A stretch of DNA of 64,000 nt from Myxococcales bacterium (GCA_016720595.1 JADKKI010000011.1:192756-256755); one strand, 5' to 3'; positions 21,018-30,368 are shown, counted from the stretch's first letter. Program-made: numbers and translations. Notes: generated by a model not told the origin, from the letters alone.

Positions 21018-21890
21018 ATGCTGGACCAGTGGCACCGATGGCTCTCGCTCCTCGTCGCGAGCGCAGCGTGTGGCTCGTCCTCACCCGCGGCGATCGACGG
21101 CGCGCTCGGCGATGACGCCGCCGCGATCGACGCTGCCATCGATGCGCCACGTGGCCTCGTGTGCGGTGGCCAGCCTCTGTGCGAGACGTTCGACACGCTC
21201 GCGACCGGGGCCCTCGCGAACAACGCGACGATCGGCGGGTTCCGTGCGGACGTGCAACCCGGCGGCACCCTCGCGATCGACACCACGCGCGCGTACAGCG
21301 GCACGCACTCGCTCAAGGCGCACATCGACGGCGGCGGCGGTGGCGGTGGACGTCTGTGGGCGAGCGGTGGAGCGCTGTTCGCTCCGACCCGCCGGCACCT
21401 CTACGGCCGGTTCATGATGTGGAACGCCAACGACGCGAGCAGCATCCACTGGACGTTGTTCGGTGCCTCCGGCGTGGTACCCGCTGGATCACCTTCGGCG
21501 GGTCACACCACCACGTATCTGTTCTCGGCAGCCGACGACAAGAAGTTCATGGCGGTGTTCTACGACAACCAGACGCAGCAGGACTGCTGGAACCACGCCA
21601 CGGAACCTGTCCCCGTGGCCACCGCCACCGATCACTGGACCTGCGTCGCGTTCGAGGCGGACGCCGATGCGATCCACTACCGGATGAGCCTCGATGGGCG
21701 CGCGATCTCGAGCTTCTCCGTCGACACCACGGGCCAGGGCTGCCTCAACGCTGCCGGGACCACGCCATGGTACGGGCCCGCGTTCAGCCAGTTCTATCTC
21801 GGTGCGATGAGCTTCCACCCGATGAGCGGGCCGCTCGATGTGTGGTTCGACGATCTCGTCGTCGATACCGTGCCCGTCAGCTGCCCGTAG
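21018..21890 (+). CDS. lipoprotein with concanavalin/polysaccharide-lyase-like domain
   Basis: 290 residues from ATG 21018 (an in-frame ATG at 21009 adds three residues but overlaps the -10-like hexamer). Signal peptide with lipobox SAACGSS, then a D/A-rich linker (DGALGDDAAAIDAAIDAP) typical of Myxococcota surface lipoproteins. The rest (FDTLATGALANN, YSGTHSLKAHIDGG, HWTCVAFEADADAIHYRMSL, LDVWFDDLVVDT) matches the beta-jellyroll layout of secreted glycan-binding or lyase domains. Probably a surface carbohydrate-interacting protein. The 3' end overlaps the convergent PfkB gene by 14 bases. Confidence 0.8.
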   Translation: MLDQWHRWLSLLVASAACGSSSPAAIDGALGDDAAAIDAAIDAPRGLVCGGQPLCETFDTLATGALANNATIGGFRADVQPGGTLAIDTTRAYSGTHSLKAHIDGGGGGGGRLWASGGALFAPTRRHLYGRFMMWNANDASSIHWTLFGASGVVPAGSPSAGHTTTYLFSAADDKKFMAVFYDNQTQQDCWNHATEPVPVATATDHWTCVAFEADADAIHYRMSLDGRAISSFSVDTTGQGCLNAAGTTPWYGPAFSQFYLGAMSFHPMSGPLDVWFDDLVVDTVPVSCP

Positions 21891-22719
21891 CAGCGGGCGG
21901 GGCGAGCATGCGCTGGCCATCCTGCGGGACCAGGCCACCGAGCACCGCCGCGCCATACGCCGCCGCGTGCGTGGCCGCGGCGAGCGGCGGCTCACCGAGC
22001 GCGAGGAAGTACACGAGCGCACCGGCGAAGCTATCGCCCGCGCCGTACGACCCGAGGATCGGCTGCGGTGGTCGGGTCGGCGCCCAGCGCACGACGCCTG
22101 CGGCCGTCTCCACTTGCCCGCCCCGCGCACCATCGGTCAGGACCAGCGCAGCAGGCGGCACCGGGTAGTCGGAGAGCGTGGATCGCTCGCGCGGATCGAC
22201 GAGGCTCCCGACGACCACATCGGCGCGCACGTCCGACGCGGTCAACGCCGCCCGCCGGCGCGCTGTCACCACCAGGAGACGAGCCGCCCGCGCCGCGTGT
22301 AGTGCCTCCGGATCCTGCGCCGTGAAGTACGCCGCGTCGCATCCGGCGAGCAGCTCCCACGGCAGCGCGTCGCTCCGGCGCGGATGCAGCGGCTCGCCCA
22401 CCACCACGATCGTGCGCTGGCCATCGGGCGTCACCATCACCACGTCGCGGGTGTGCGGCTCGGCGCGCTCCGCCGCGAACACACGGCCGTGCGTTCGCTC
22501 GAGCTCGGCACGTACGAAGCTGCCGGCATCGTCCGCGCCGATCGCGGTGAACAGCAGCACCTCGGCAGGGCTGCGCACCAGCTGCGTGAAGGTCGCCCCG
22601 CCACCGCCGCCGACGAAGCTGCGCGGACCCGCGAGGTGTGCGATCCCGCCGGGCCCCGGTAGCTCGGGCACGGCGCCGATCGTGACGTGCTCTGCGTGAC
22701 CGACGACGGCGAGGCGCAT
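21877..22719 (-). CDS. PfkB-family carbohydrate kinase
   Basis: 280 residues. N-terminal RLAVVGHAEHVTIG and FVGGGGGATF (the Gly-rich substrate segment), and C-terminal GSYGAGDSFAGALVYFLALG with the catalytic Asp of the PfkB signature 2. The family phosphorylates sugars or nucleosides using ATP; the substrate cannot be told from sequence. Starts directly at ATG 22719 with TAGACT 6 bases upstream and no Shine-Dalgarno. Confidence 0.9.
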   Translation of the reverse strand: MRLAVVGHAEHVTIGAVPELPGPGGIAHLAGPRSFVGGGGGATFTQLVRSPAEVLLFTAIGADDAGSFVRAELERTHGRVFAAERAEPHTRDVVMVTPDGQRTIVVVGEPLHPRRSDALPWELLAGCDAAYFTAQDPEALHAARAARLLVVTARRRAALTASDVRADVVVGSLVDPRERSTLSDYPVPPAALVLTDGARGGQVETAAGVVRWAPTRPPQPILGSYGAGDSFAGALVYFLALGEPPLAAATHAAAYGAAVLGGLVPQDGQRMLAPPAATGS

Positions 22720-22725
22720 GGGGAG

Positions 22726-22731
22726 AGTCTA
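22726..22731 (-). promoter_or_regulatory. -10-like hexamer of the PfkB gene
   Basis: TAGACT on the minus strand, ending 6 bases before ATG 22719. Confidence 0.4.
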
Positions 22732-22822
22732 CGCACGATCTCCGCTCGAGTTCCCGCGGCCGAAGAGCGGCGAGGTCACCGTCCGCTATCCACTCACGCT
22801 GCGGCCCGCGATGCCGGCAGCC

Positions 22823-22882
22823 GCGAAGCCCGCACCCGCGAAGCCTGCGCCCGCGAAGCCCGCACCCGCGAAGCCCGCCCCC
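22823..22882 (+). repeat. 15-base tandem repeat, four copies
   Basis: Unit GCGAAGCCCGCACCC with one or two substitutions per copy. It encodes AKPAP in the short frame described at 22718-22912. From 22913 to 23037 nothing further was recognised. Confidence 0.8.
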
Positions 22883-23037
22883 GAGACGCCGGCTCCGGCG
22901 CCGAGCAAGTGACCCGCGCGCGGTCCCGAGCCCCCACCCGTTGCGATTGGCAACGCAGGTGCCTGGCGCGGCTCCTCGACGCGCGCGCAACCGCCTGATC
23001 TCACGGGGCTTGCCGGCCACCGGCTTGTGCACGTGTC

Positions 23038-24987
23038 GTGCTTCTACCCCACCGCGTGAACCGATCTCTGGCTGCCCTCACCGCGCTCGGGTTCTCGCTC
23101 GCCGGTTGCCCGGGATCGCAGTCCATCGACCTCTGCGACGACCCGGCCACGTGCGGCGAGACCTGCGCCACGACGGGCGACTGCCCGCAGCCGACCGACA
23201 CCTGCACTCCCGACCGCGCCGTCGGTGACTTCGCGATCTGCACGCGGACCACGAACGATTCGTATCTCGTGGTCGCCGCGTACACCGGAGCCGGCACGCT
23301 GGATCTCGCGACAAGTGATGTGCGGCTCAACGGCGCGCCGTTCGATGCGGCGAGCGCGTTCGATGCCGCGACGCAGACGTTCACGATCCACACCACGAGC
23401 GTCCAGCCATCGAAGTACAGTCTCCTGTTTCGCATGCGCGATGCCGCCGGCGCGGATCTCCGGCCGCTGTTCGTGCCGATGTGGGTCGGCGCTGGAGCCA
23501 ACTACGCCGGCTTCACCTGGAACGACGCGATCCTCTACCAGATCTTCACGGACCGGTTCTTCGACGGCGACGCGTCGAACAACCTCAACAACTCCGTCGG
23601 AGATCTCGCGCGCGTGACCGACCGCCGCAGCCAGTGGCAGGGCGGCGACTTCGCGGGCATCACCAAGAAGCTCCGCGAGGGCTACTTCGAGGCGATGGGC
23701 GTCAACACCCTGTGGATCAGCTCCCCGATCCTCAACTCGCACAACTCGCAGCCTTCGGTCTCTCTCGCCGAGACCACGCGGTTCGGCAGCTACCACGCGT
23801 ACCACCCTCGCGCGACGGGCTACACGCACCTGGACCACCTCGGCCTCGCCACACCGATCGAGCCCGCGTTCGGCACGGCGGCCGAGCTGCACGAGCTGAT
23901 CAACGAGGCCCACAGCCGCGGGATCCGGATCATTCCGGACTTCGTCGCGAACCACGTGCATCGCGAGGCGGCGCTGTTCGCGCAGCACCCCGAGTGGTTC
24001 TTCCCGTACAACGCCTGCGACAACCGGTGGGATGTGGCACGGCTCGGGTGCTGGTTCACCACCGACATGCCCGATCTCGACTACGGCGGCCATCCCGAGG
24101 CGGTGGCGAAGGTCGTGGATCACGCGCTGTGGATGATCGAGGAGTTCAACTTCGATGGCTTCCGCGCCGATGCGCTCAAGCACATGGACGATGCGTTCGT
24201 GCGCGCCCTCAAGCGGGCGGTGGTCGACGAGATCGAGACCACCGTGCACGATCACGATCAGTCGATCGAGCCCACCGTGTTCTACATGGTCGGCGAATCT
24301 CTCGGCGGCTGGGCGCGCTATCACGTCCGCAAGGACATGGTGCAGGGCCAGGTCGACGAGGAGTACTACAACAAGACGAAGGCTGCGCTCCTCACGTTCG
24401 ACATCAGCGTGCGCCAGCTCGCCGACTTCGCGATCCCGAACGACACCGCCTACCTCACACCGCGCGACAACAACGGCGGCCAGGGCGGATACCCGGGCGC
24501 GATCATGGGCAACTTCTTCGGCAACCACGATCAGGTGCGCGCCCTCACCGAGGCGATCCAGCGCGGCGGCGGCCCCGAGCGCCTGCGGCTGGCGCAGACC
24601 TTCCTCATGACCTCGCCGAAGAACATCCCGATGCTCTACCAGGGCGATGACATCGGCACCGAGGGCTCGACCGATCCGGACAACCGCAAGATGCAGCGGT
24701 TCACCGGCCTCACCGCCGCCGAGCAGAAGTCCCTCTCGAACCTCCAGAAGGCCGGCACGCTGCGAGCGCAGCATGTGGCCCTCCGCCGCGGCACGCGTAG
24801 CAACGTCGTGGTCGAGGACTACTTCTGGGTCTACAAGGTCACGTTCGAGGCCGACGAGGTCTACGTCGCGATCAACCGGGACAACACCAAGAGCTGGTCA
24901 CCGCCGGCCGGGTTCGTCGACGGGCTCGGCAACTGTGCGGGCGGCTCGGTGCCGATCCTCACGGCCTGCATCTTCGTGCGCCCGTAG
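23038..24987 (+). CDS. GH13 alpha-amylase-family lipoprotein
   Basis: 649 residues from GTG 23038; GTG 23056 is an equally good start. Signal peptide with lipobox GFSLAGCPGS, a Cys-rich stretch (residues 30-60, eight Cys), a beta-sandwich-like domain (70-150), then a GH13 (beta/alpha)8 barrel. The four conserved regions are present: DFVANHVH (301-308), GFRADALKHM with nucleophile Asp378, VGESL with acid/base Glu420, and GNFFGNHD with Asp498. It should act on alpha-glucans at the cell surface. Exact specificity (amylase, cyclomaltodextrinase-like or other) is open. Confidence 0.92.
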   Translation: MLLPHRVNRSLAALTALGFSLAGCPGSQSIDLCDDPATCGETCATTGDCPQPTDTCTPDRAVGDFAICTRTTNDSYLVVAAYTGAGTLDLATSDVRLNGAPFDAASAFDAATQTFTIHTTSVQPSKYSLLFRMRDAAGADLRPLFVPMWVGAGANYAGFTWNDAILYQIFTDRFFDGDASNNLNNSVGDLARVTDRRSQWQGGDFAGITKKLREGYFEAMGVNTLWISSPILNSHNSQPSVSLAETTRFGSYHAYHPRATGYTHLDHLGLATPIEPAFGTAAELHELINEAHSRGIRIIPDFVANHVHREAALFAQHPEWFFPYNACDNRWDVARLGCWFTTDMPDLDYGGHPEAVAKVVDHALWMIEEFNFDGFRADALKHMDDAFVRALKRAVVDEIETTVHDHDQSIEPTVFYMVGESLGGWARYHVRKDMVQGQVDEEYYNKTKAALLTFDISVRQLADFAIPNDTAYLTPRDNNGGQGGYPGAIMGNFFGNHDQVRALTEAIQRGGGPERLRLAQTFLMTSPKNIPMLYQGDDIGTEGSTDPDNRKMQRFTGLTAAEQKSLSNLQKAGTLRAQHVALRRGTRSNVVVEDYFWVYKVTFEADEVYVAINRDNTKSWSPPAGFVDGLGNCAGGSVPILTACIFVRP

Positions 24988-24993
24988 CGAGCA

Positions 24994-25644
24994 CTAGTCA
25001 AACAGCGCACCGAGCTCGCGCGGCGTGTGCACCAGATAGTCCGGCGCCGCAGCCTCGGAGCACGGCGAGCGAGCGTAGGCCCCAGCTCACGGCGATGCCC
25101 GGCACCGCCGCGGCGCGTGCCGTGGCGATGTCGACCTCGGAGTCTCCACCATCACGCACGCGCGCGGATCGATCGCGAGCTCCGCGACCACGTCGAGCAG
25201 AGCCGCCGGATCGGGCTTGTGGGGCTTGCCGGCACGCTGCCCGGCGATCACCGCGAACGGCCAGCGGCCGAGCAGCGCGCCGGCGACCGCCACCGTCAAC
25301 TCGTGTGGCTTGTTCGAGAGCACGGCGAGCGTGCGGCCGGTGGCGAGCCGATCGAGGACGTCCGCGAGGCCATCATAGAGCCGCGTCTGCACCACCGGCC
25401 GCGCTCGGTAGTGCGCACGAAACGCCGCCAGCGCCTCCACCGCGACCACCGGGTCCGCGATCGCGCGACGCACGAGCTGCTCGGCGCCGTGGCCGACCCA
25501 CGCTCCGATCTCGGCGCGCGAGTGGGCCGGGAGGCCGCGCTCGGCGAGGGTCGCATTGAGGTGCAGGACGATGTCGTCGAGGCTATCGACGAGGGTTCCA
25601 TCGAGATCGAAGATGATCGCGCGCGCGTCGCGCAGGGGCGCCAT
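24994..25644 (-). CDS. HAD phosphatase (phosphoglycolate-phosphatase-like), two frameshifts
   Basis: About 216 residues when frames are joined. Motif I FDLDGTLVDS with the nucleophile Asp, motif II LSNKPHE, motif III Lys in GKPHKPDPA. At about 25145 one G is missing (GTGGAGAC where GTGGGAGAC is expected); the next frame continues GDSEVDIATARAAAVPGIAVSWGL, which supplies motif IV. A second indel near 25060 restores a frame ending in AAPDYLVHTPRELGALFD before the stop at 24994. The domain order matches Gph-type HAD subfamily IA. Both breaks look like sequence errors. Confidence 0.8.
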
Positions 25645-25659
25645 ACCGAGCAGTGTCGC

Positions 25660-26585
25660 TCATCGGCAGGTCAGATCGATGTCCGGCTCCATCCGATGCG
25701 GGTAGTTGAACTTCACAGCGTAAGGGAACTCACCACCATCGACGTCGAGGCCGATCGTGCCGTCGAGCACCTTGCCGCCATCGCCCTTGAACTGCATCGT
25801 CCAGTCGGTCACGCGGATCGACTGGCCCGTCGCTCGTGGGTGGCGACGATCGAGACCAGCTTCATCGGTACCGCCTTGTGCTCGATGGCGTCGTCGAGCG
25901 GCTGCGGTGGCCCTTCGAGGATGTAGTGGATCGTGGTCCCGCCCTGCTGGTTGTCCACGCTGATCCGGTTCGAGATCTGGATGTTCTTCGCGATCGCATG
26001 CGCGAGCCTCTTCGGATCGAGCAGCAGCCGGCCCGAGAGCCCGCCGTTCGCCCCGAGATCGAGCATCGAGAACAGCGGGCCCTGCGCCGAGAACTGGATG
26101 TCGAGAGAGGCGGAGGCCTGCTTGACCAGCCCCCGCGGCGTTGATCAGGCCGCCGGCGTTCGCGGTGATCTGCAGGCCGACGAGGTAGCTGTTCGGATCC
26201 ATCGCATCGGCGGCGAGCGCGCGACCATCATTGGTCGTGGTCTTGATCATCATCATGCCGTTCGGCGTGGCGAACACGCCGTTGCCCTGGTAGCGGAGCT
26301 GCGAGGCCTGGCCACGGCCAAGCGCTGCGTTGGCGATCACGTTGACGAGGTTCTGCGAGAACTGCAGCTGCAGCCCGCCGCACACGATCATCTCGTGATA
26401 GCTGTCGCGAGATCGGCCACGATCGCGAGGTTCGCGGCCACATCACCACGTGCACAGGCGGCGACCGCGGTTGGATCGGTGAGCTCGTCGGTGACCGAGA
26501 TCGAGCCACTGACCCGAGCACCACCACAGGCGGGAACGAGACACGCGAGGAGGACGAGCGAACGAGGGGCGCTGCATGCTGTGCA
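25660..26585 (-). CDS. unrecognised lipoprotein, at least three frameshifts
   Basis: Conserved-looking segments lie in successive frames: the signal/lipobox LVLLACLVPACGG (about 26550); SISVTDELTDPTAVAACARGD; VCGGLQLQFSQNLVNVIANA (about 26360); NSYLVGLQITANAGGLINAAG (about 26190); LVKQASASLDIQFSAQGPLF through RISVDNQQGGTTIHYILEG (26130-25830); and VTDWTMQFKGDGGKVLDG to the stop at 25660. Shifts fall near 26405, in a G5 run near 26140, and near 25830; another probably lies near the start, which I cannot fix. The pattern is that of a periplasmic beta-rich lipid/ligand-binding protein, but no family is recognised. Confidence 0.55.
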
Positions 26586-26738
26586 GGTACCTGAGGCACG
26601 ATGCGGGCCAGCCCCCAAGCCCGCGGGATCGTTGTCAGGTGAGCTCTGCCTGCGAACCCAGAGGTGTCGTTCCACCGCCACATCCCACGCGCGCTTACCT
26701 CGGACGCGCGATCTCGTGTCCACGCGATCCGTCGCGAC

Positions 26739-27173
26739 TCAGCCCTTCAGCGCGAGGAGGGCGCGGGCGAGCGCGACCACGGCAGGATCCTCCACGTCCT
26801 GCCGGCCCGCGAGGACGACCTTGACCGTCGTGCCTTGGATCTCGATCGGCCCCCCGGTCCCGACGTGAAGTGCGATCAGCTCGCGCACCCCATCCGACGA
26901 CAGCAGCGCCTTGGTGGGCTCCGGTGTGTCGGTCGAGATGTAGATCGCGTCGTCGAACGCCTTGTCTCCGGTCTGCAGCTCCTTCTTGAACAGCTTGACG
27001 AGCTTCTTCCCGATGCCTTCCTTCGAGAACGTCGCGGCGACCGATGTCGCTCGCGGAAGCGTCAGCGTGACCTCGGTCGTCTCGTTCGCGGAGAGCTCCA
27101 TCCCGTTGATCTGCGTGCTGGTGGTGTGAAACGAGAGGCTCATCTGGACTCCCATGCTGCTCAGATCAGACAT
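26739..27173 (-). CDS. conserved-looking protein of unknown function
   Basis: 144 residues, start ATG 27173 (alternative ATG 27155). Beta-strand-rich N-terminus (MSLSFHTTSTQINGMELSANE), basic helix GKKLVKLFKKELQTG, then GPIEIQGTTVKVVLAGRQDVED and a C-terminal helix. No signal peptide or TM segment. Codon use is like that of neighbours. Function unknown; it lies 18 bases beyond the lipoprotein start region and on the same strand as the MDR gene. Confidence 0.68.
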   Translation of the reverse strand: MSDLSSMGVQMSLSFHTTSTQINGMELSANETTEVTLTLPRATSVAATFSKEGIGKKLVKLFKKELQTGDKAFDDAIYISTDTPEPTKALLSSDGVRELIALHVGTGGPIEIQGTTVKVVLAGRQDVEDPAVVALARALLALKG

Positions 27174-27221
27174 GGGTCGAGCTTCGCACACCCCTCGCCG
27201 CAAGTCGGCAGGGCCGCTGTC

Positions 27222-28349
27222 TCAGCGCGTGGGATCGAGCAGGTACTTCGCACCGGTGGCGCGCTTGCCGTAGGCAGCCATCGCGGCAGGCTGGAGCGCC
27301 TCGGCGAGACCCAGCGTTCCCGTGTAGTGGCTCGCGAACGTCGTGGTGAGCTCGGCGAGCACGCGGGTGCGCAGTCGCTGGATGACCTCGCCGCCCGCCT
27401 TGCCGAGGAACGTCGTCAGCAGCCAGCCGCCCACGCTCCATGCGAACCCGGCGCTGGCATCCAGCTCGGTCGGGCGTAGATCGAGGCGACCGTAGATGTA
27501 GACCTGCTTGTGGACGGAGCTCCCGTAGCGGCTGTAGCTCGTGGCCTTGCGGCTCGCCACGACCTCCATCGCCGAGAGGATCTGAGAGGCGAGTGGCCCG
27601 CCGCTGATCGCGTCGAAGGCGAGTGTTGCGCCGGTCGTGGCCACCGCCTCGACGAGCTCCGCGCGGAAGTTCGGCGAGGTGCTGTCGACGACGTGCACCG
27701 CGCCGAGCTTGCGCAGCAATGTGACCTGTTCAGCGCTGCGCACGATGTTGACGAGCGGAATGCCATCGCTCGCACACACGCGCACCAGCATCTGCCCGAG
27801 GTTCGAGGCCGCCGCGGTGTGGACGATCGCGGTGTGTCCGTCATGCCGCATCGTCTCGATCATGGAGAGCGCCGTCATCGGATTGACGAACGCCGAGGCG
27901 CCCTGCACCGCGGTCGTCCCCGCCGGAAGCACCATGCACTCGCGTGCGCGCGCCACGCGGTACCGCGCGAACATCCCCCCGCCCGCGAGGCACACCATCT
28001 TACCGACCAGCTCGCTCGCCGCCTCGCCGGCAGCGACCACCACGCCCGCACCCTCGTTCCCGACGGGCATCGATTGCCCCAGCCGTGCCTCGACGGAAGG
28101 CAGCCGCGACGCTGGGACGGTCGCCGTCACCAGGGGCCGATCCGAAGTTCCGGATCCGCGCATCGTGCCCGGATCGGCGGGACCGAACAGCAGCGCGAGA
28201 TCCGAAGGGTTGATCGGCGCGGCCTCGACCCGCACGACGACCTGATCCCCTACCGGCGCGGCGATCTCGGATTCGACGAGCGAGAGCTCGAGCTCGCCCG
28301 CCTGGGTGATCAGCGACCGCAGCTCGAGGTTCTGTAGAGGAGTGGCCAT
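27222..28349 (-). CDS. zinc-independent MDR-family alcohol dehydrogenase-like oxidoreductase
   Basis: 375 residues. The N-terminal GroES-like domain (VVVRVEAAPINPSDLALLFG, PVGNEGAGVVVAAG) and a Rossmann domain with AIVHTAAASNLGQMLVRVC place it in the medium-chain dehydrogenase/reductase superfamily, quinone-oxidoreductase-like branch. The normal zinc Cys/His ligands are not visible. NAD(P)H-dependent reduction of a quinone or enone is the usual activity; substrate unknown. Intact frame, standard length. Confidence 0.85.
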   Translation of the reverse strand: MATPLQNLELRSLITQAGELELSLVESEIAAPVGDQVVVRVEAAPINPSDLALLFGPADPGTMRGSGTSDRPLVTATVPASRLPSVEARLGQSMPVGNEGAGVVVAAGEAASELVGKMVCLAGGGMFARYRVARARECMVLPAGTTAVQGASAFVNPMTALSMIETMRHDGHTAIVHTAAASNLGQMLVRVCASDGIPLVNIVRSAEQVTLLRKLGAVHVVDSTSPNFRAELVEAVATTGATLAFDAISGGPLASQILSAMEVVASRKATSYSRYGSSVHKQVYIYGRLDLRPTELDASAGFAWSVGGWLLTTFLGKAGGEVIQRLRTRVLAELTTTFASHYTGTLGLAEALQPAAMAAYGKRATGAKYLLDPTR

Positions 28350-28431
28350 GCCGGCATCGTCACTCCTCTACCGCACAAGGGCAATCGATGCGCCGGGGTC
28401 AAACAGGCCCGCAGGTGCGTCACCACCGCGC

Positions 28432-29361
28432 TCAGGCGATCACGAGGCGAGTGCACTGTCGCGAAGCCCCGATATGCACGATCGATCCAGAGTTGAACGC
28501 GAGCGCATCGGCCTCCACCCCGTCCGAGAAGATCACGCCGCCCGCCGGCATCTGGGACTCGAGCACGAGGTCCTCACCGGCCGCGATCACCCCCGCTGTG
28601 ATCGTCGTGCGCGAATGGCGGCTGGCGAACGGCTCGCGAACGACGTAGACGAGGCGCCGATCGTCCCAGCCCAGATGCAGCGGCGTCCCCGCCGAGCCCC
28701 CCGTGAACGTCGAGACCGCGGCGGCCATGTTGAACACCGACGACAGCCACCCGGTGGAGCCTGCGCCAGTCGAGACCAGCACGCCGCTCGAAGACTGTGC
28801 CTCGCGACGATCCCCCATCTCGATCGTGTAGCGCGCCGAGACATGGGACCGTGCTCCCACGAACAGGTCGTTGAAGGCGAGCAGGCGCTGTCCATCGGCG
28901 AGGCGAGCCTCCGCAAGCGTGATCTCGCGGACTGCGGCCTTGTCATCGATCACCCGGCTGACCGCCGCCCGCGCGTCTGCCGGGCCGAATGGCAACAGCA
29001 CGCCATCAAACCGGTCCGGATCTGGATTGATGGCCACGATCGGCTGTGCCCCAGCGTACTTGGCGACATTCGCGACCAGGCCGTCCTGTCCGACGGCGAC
29101 GATCACATCACTTCGTGCGAACAAGAACGTCGGCACGTAGCTCCGATCCACTTGCTGCACGATCAGGCCGAGGTCGAGGTGGCGGTGCAGCACCTCCAGC
29201 GAGCGCGTGTAGGCATCGTCCTCGCGGACGTAGTCGGCGAAGTCACCTCCTGCGTGCTCGATGAAGAACTTCGCCTGGCCGCGTGTATTGAACCTCTCGA
29301 CGAGCTGCGCCAGGCGGGTCTTCCGGGTGACCAACACGATCTTCTCGAAGGCCGACATCAC
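28432..29361 (-). CDS. NAD-kinase-like protein with altered GGDG motif
   Basis: 309 residues. Segments match the NAD kinase fold in order: VIVAVGQDGLVANVAKY (the GGDGT position reads GQDG), PIVAINPDPDRFDGVLLPF, LAFNDLFVG (the NE/D motif), SGVLVSTGAGSTGWL (the TPTGSTAY position), and SDGVEADALAFNSGSIV near the C-terminus. ATP-NAD kinases make NADP. The Gly-to-Gln change and the pairing with an SPFH gene suggest a specialised paralogue. Its start overlaps the SPFH stop by 4 bases. Confidence 0.8.
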   Translation of the reverse strand: MMSAFEKIVLVTRKTRLAQLVERFNTRGQAKFFIEHAGGDFADYVREDDAYTRSLEVLHRHLDLGLIVQQVDRSYVPTFLFARSDVIVAVGQDGLVANVAKYAGAQPIVAINPDPDRFDGVLLPFGPADARAAVSRVIDDKAAVREITLAEARLADGQRLLAFNDLFVGARSHVSARYTIEMGDRREAQSSSGVLVSTGAGSTGWLSSVFNMAAAVSTFTGGSAGTPLHLGWDDRRLVYVVREPFASRHSRTTITAGVIAAGEDLVLESQMPAGGVIFSDGVEADALAFNSGSIVHIGASRQCTRLVIA

Positions 29362-30314
29362 GACTTGCCGATCAGAGACTTGAGGAGATCCGGGCTCATG
29401 TTGAGCTCCCCGATCTTCGACGCATTCTCGGCGAGCTCGCGGAAGGCGAGCGCGATCATCATGCGCGGGTCGCCTCCGTTCGGAGAGATCGCCATCAAGG
29501 TCTTCCAGTCCGCCTTCTCGAGAGGGGCCAGCGTGGTCTGCAGCGCGTATGCGCGGCTATCCGCATCCTGCTTCGCGTTTGCGACTTGCTTGTCGATCAG
29601 GGCGGTGCGCTGCTCCTCGACGGCGATGTCCGCCTCCATCTTTCGCTCACGGATCTCTCGCTTCTTGGCCTCGACCGCGAGCTCGGTGTTGAGCTCGCTC
29701 TCCTTGATGATGCGCTCCTGCTCCACCGCGGCGTTGCGCCGTGCATAGATCGATTCGTCGGCCTCGCGGGACAAGCGCTCTCGTGCCTCGGCCTCGAGCG
29801 CACGCGACATCTCGGGAGTCGGGCGGATCGAGAGGATCGATAGTGCGAGCGGCTCGATCCCGAGCATCGCCACCGCATCCGCCTTGCGCAGCCCTGCGGT
29901 CACCTCGTTCACCAGCAGCTCGGACGCCGCGAGGGCTTCCCGCAACGTCAGGCGACCGAGCACCGCGCTCGCGAGCACCTGGGTGGCGTTGATCAGGCGG
30001 TCCCCGAGCTTCGTCGGATCGTCCGAGTGGTACTTCCCCCTGGCATCGACACTGAAGTCGAGCAGCCGCGCCAGCTTGGTCGGCTCGACCACTCGATACG
30101 TGAGCTGCCCCTGGACCGTCAACTCCTGGAAGTCGCGCGTGATCTCGTTGAACACGAACGGAACGTCGGCACTCGCGAGCGGGACGGTGACCACGGTCGA
30201 GCTCGGCCGGTAGTACCAGAACGACAGCCCGGCGCCCTGACGCTTCACGACGCCTGCTTTGAAGTGGAGCACGAACGTGGTGGGCGTCGCCTTGAGATAC
30301 TCGATGCCGAACAT
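29358..30314 (-). CDS. SPFH/band-7 (prohibitin-like) protein
   Basis: 318 residues. The band-7 domain covers about 1-200 (FVLHFKAGVVKRQGAGLSFWY, VPFVFNEITRDFQELTVQGQLTYRV, INATQVLASAVLGRLTLREAL) and a charged coiled coil follows (AEARERLSREADESIYARRNAA, EERKM...). No N-terminal TM helix is visible, unlike flotillin or HflK/C, so it may be peripheral or cytoplasmic. Strong AGGAGG ribosome site 6 bases before the start, and a promoter with a -35 box. Overlaps the downstream NAD-kinase-like gene; they should be cotranscribed and cotranslated. Confidence 0.88.
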   Translation of the reverse strand: MFGIEYLKATPTTFVLHFKAGVVKRQGAGLSFWYYRPSSTVVTVPLASADVPFVFNEITRDFQELTVQGQLTYRVVEPTKLARLLDFSVDARGKYHSDDPTKLGDRLINATQVLASAVLGRLTLREALAASELLVNEVTAGLRKADAVAMLGIEPLALSILSIRPTPEMSRALEAEARERLSREADESIYARRNAAVEQERIIKESELNTELAVEAKKREIRERKMEADIAVEEQRTALIDKQVANAKQDADSRAYALQTTLAPLEKADWKTLMAISPNGGDPRMMIALAFRELAENASKIGELNMSPDLLKSLIGKS

Positions 30315-30320
30315 GATGAA

Positions 30321-30368
30321 CCTCCTCGAGACCTACCTCCATTGTGTGTCTTTTTTACACTAAGTCAA
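30321..30368 (-). promoter_or_regulatory. promoter and ribosome site of the SPFH/NAD-kinase operon
   Basis: On the minus strand: TTGACT at 30368-30363, 16-base spacer, CACAAT at 30346-30341, then AGGAGG at 30326-30321 before ATG 30314. The spacer contains an A6 run and an inverted GTGT-N7-ACAC repeat, unusually AT-rich for this DNA and a possible operator. Confidence 0.6.

Larger units (their letters stand above)
22718..22912 (+). pseudogene. possible TonB/AgmX-type C-terminal remnant with AKPAP repeats
   Basis: A short frame encodes LEFPRPKSGEVTVRYPLTL, which resembles the end of TonB/AgmX-type proteins (F-P-x-P-x-x-G-x-V-x-V-x-Y-P), followed by four AKPAP repeats and a stop. No upstream domain is present because the divergent PfkB gene begins at the same point. 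It may be the tail of a deleted gene, a small gene of its own, or chance. Confidence 0.3.
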
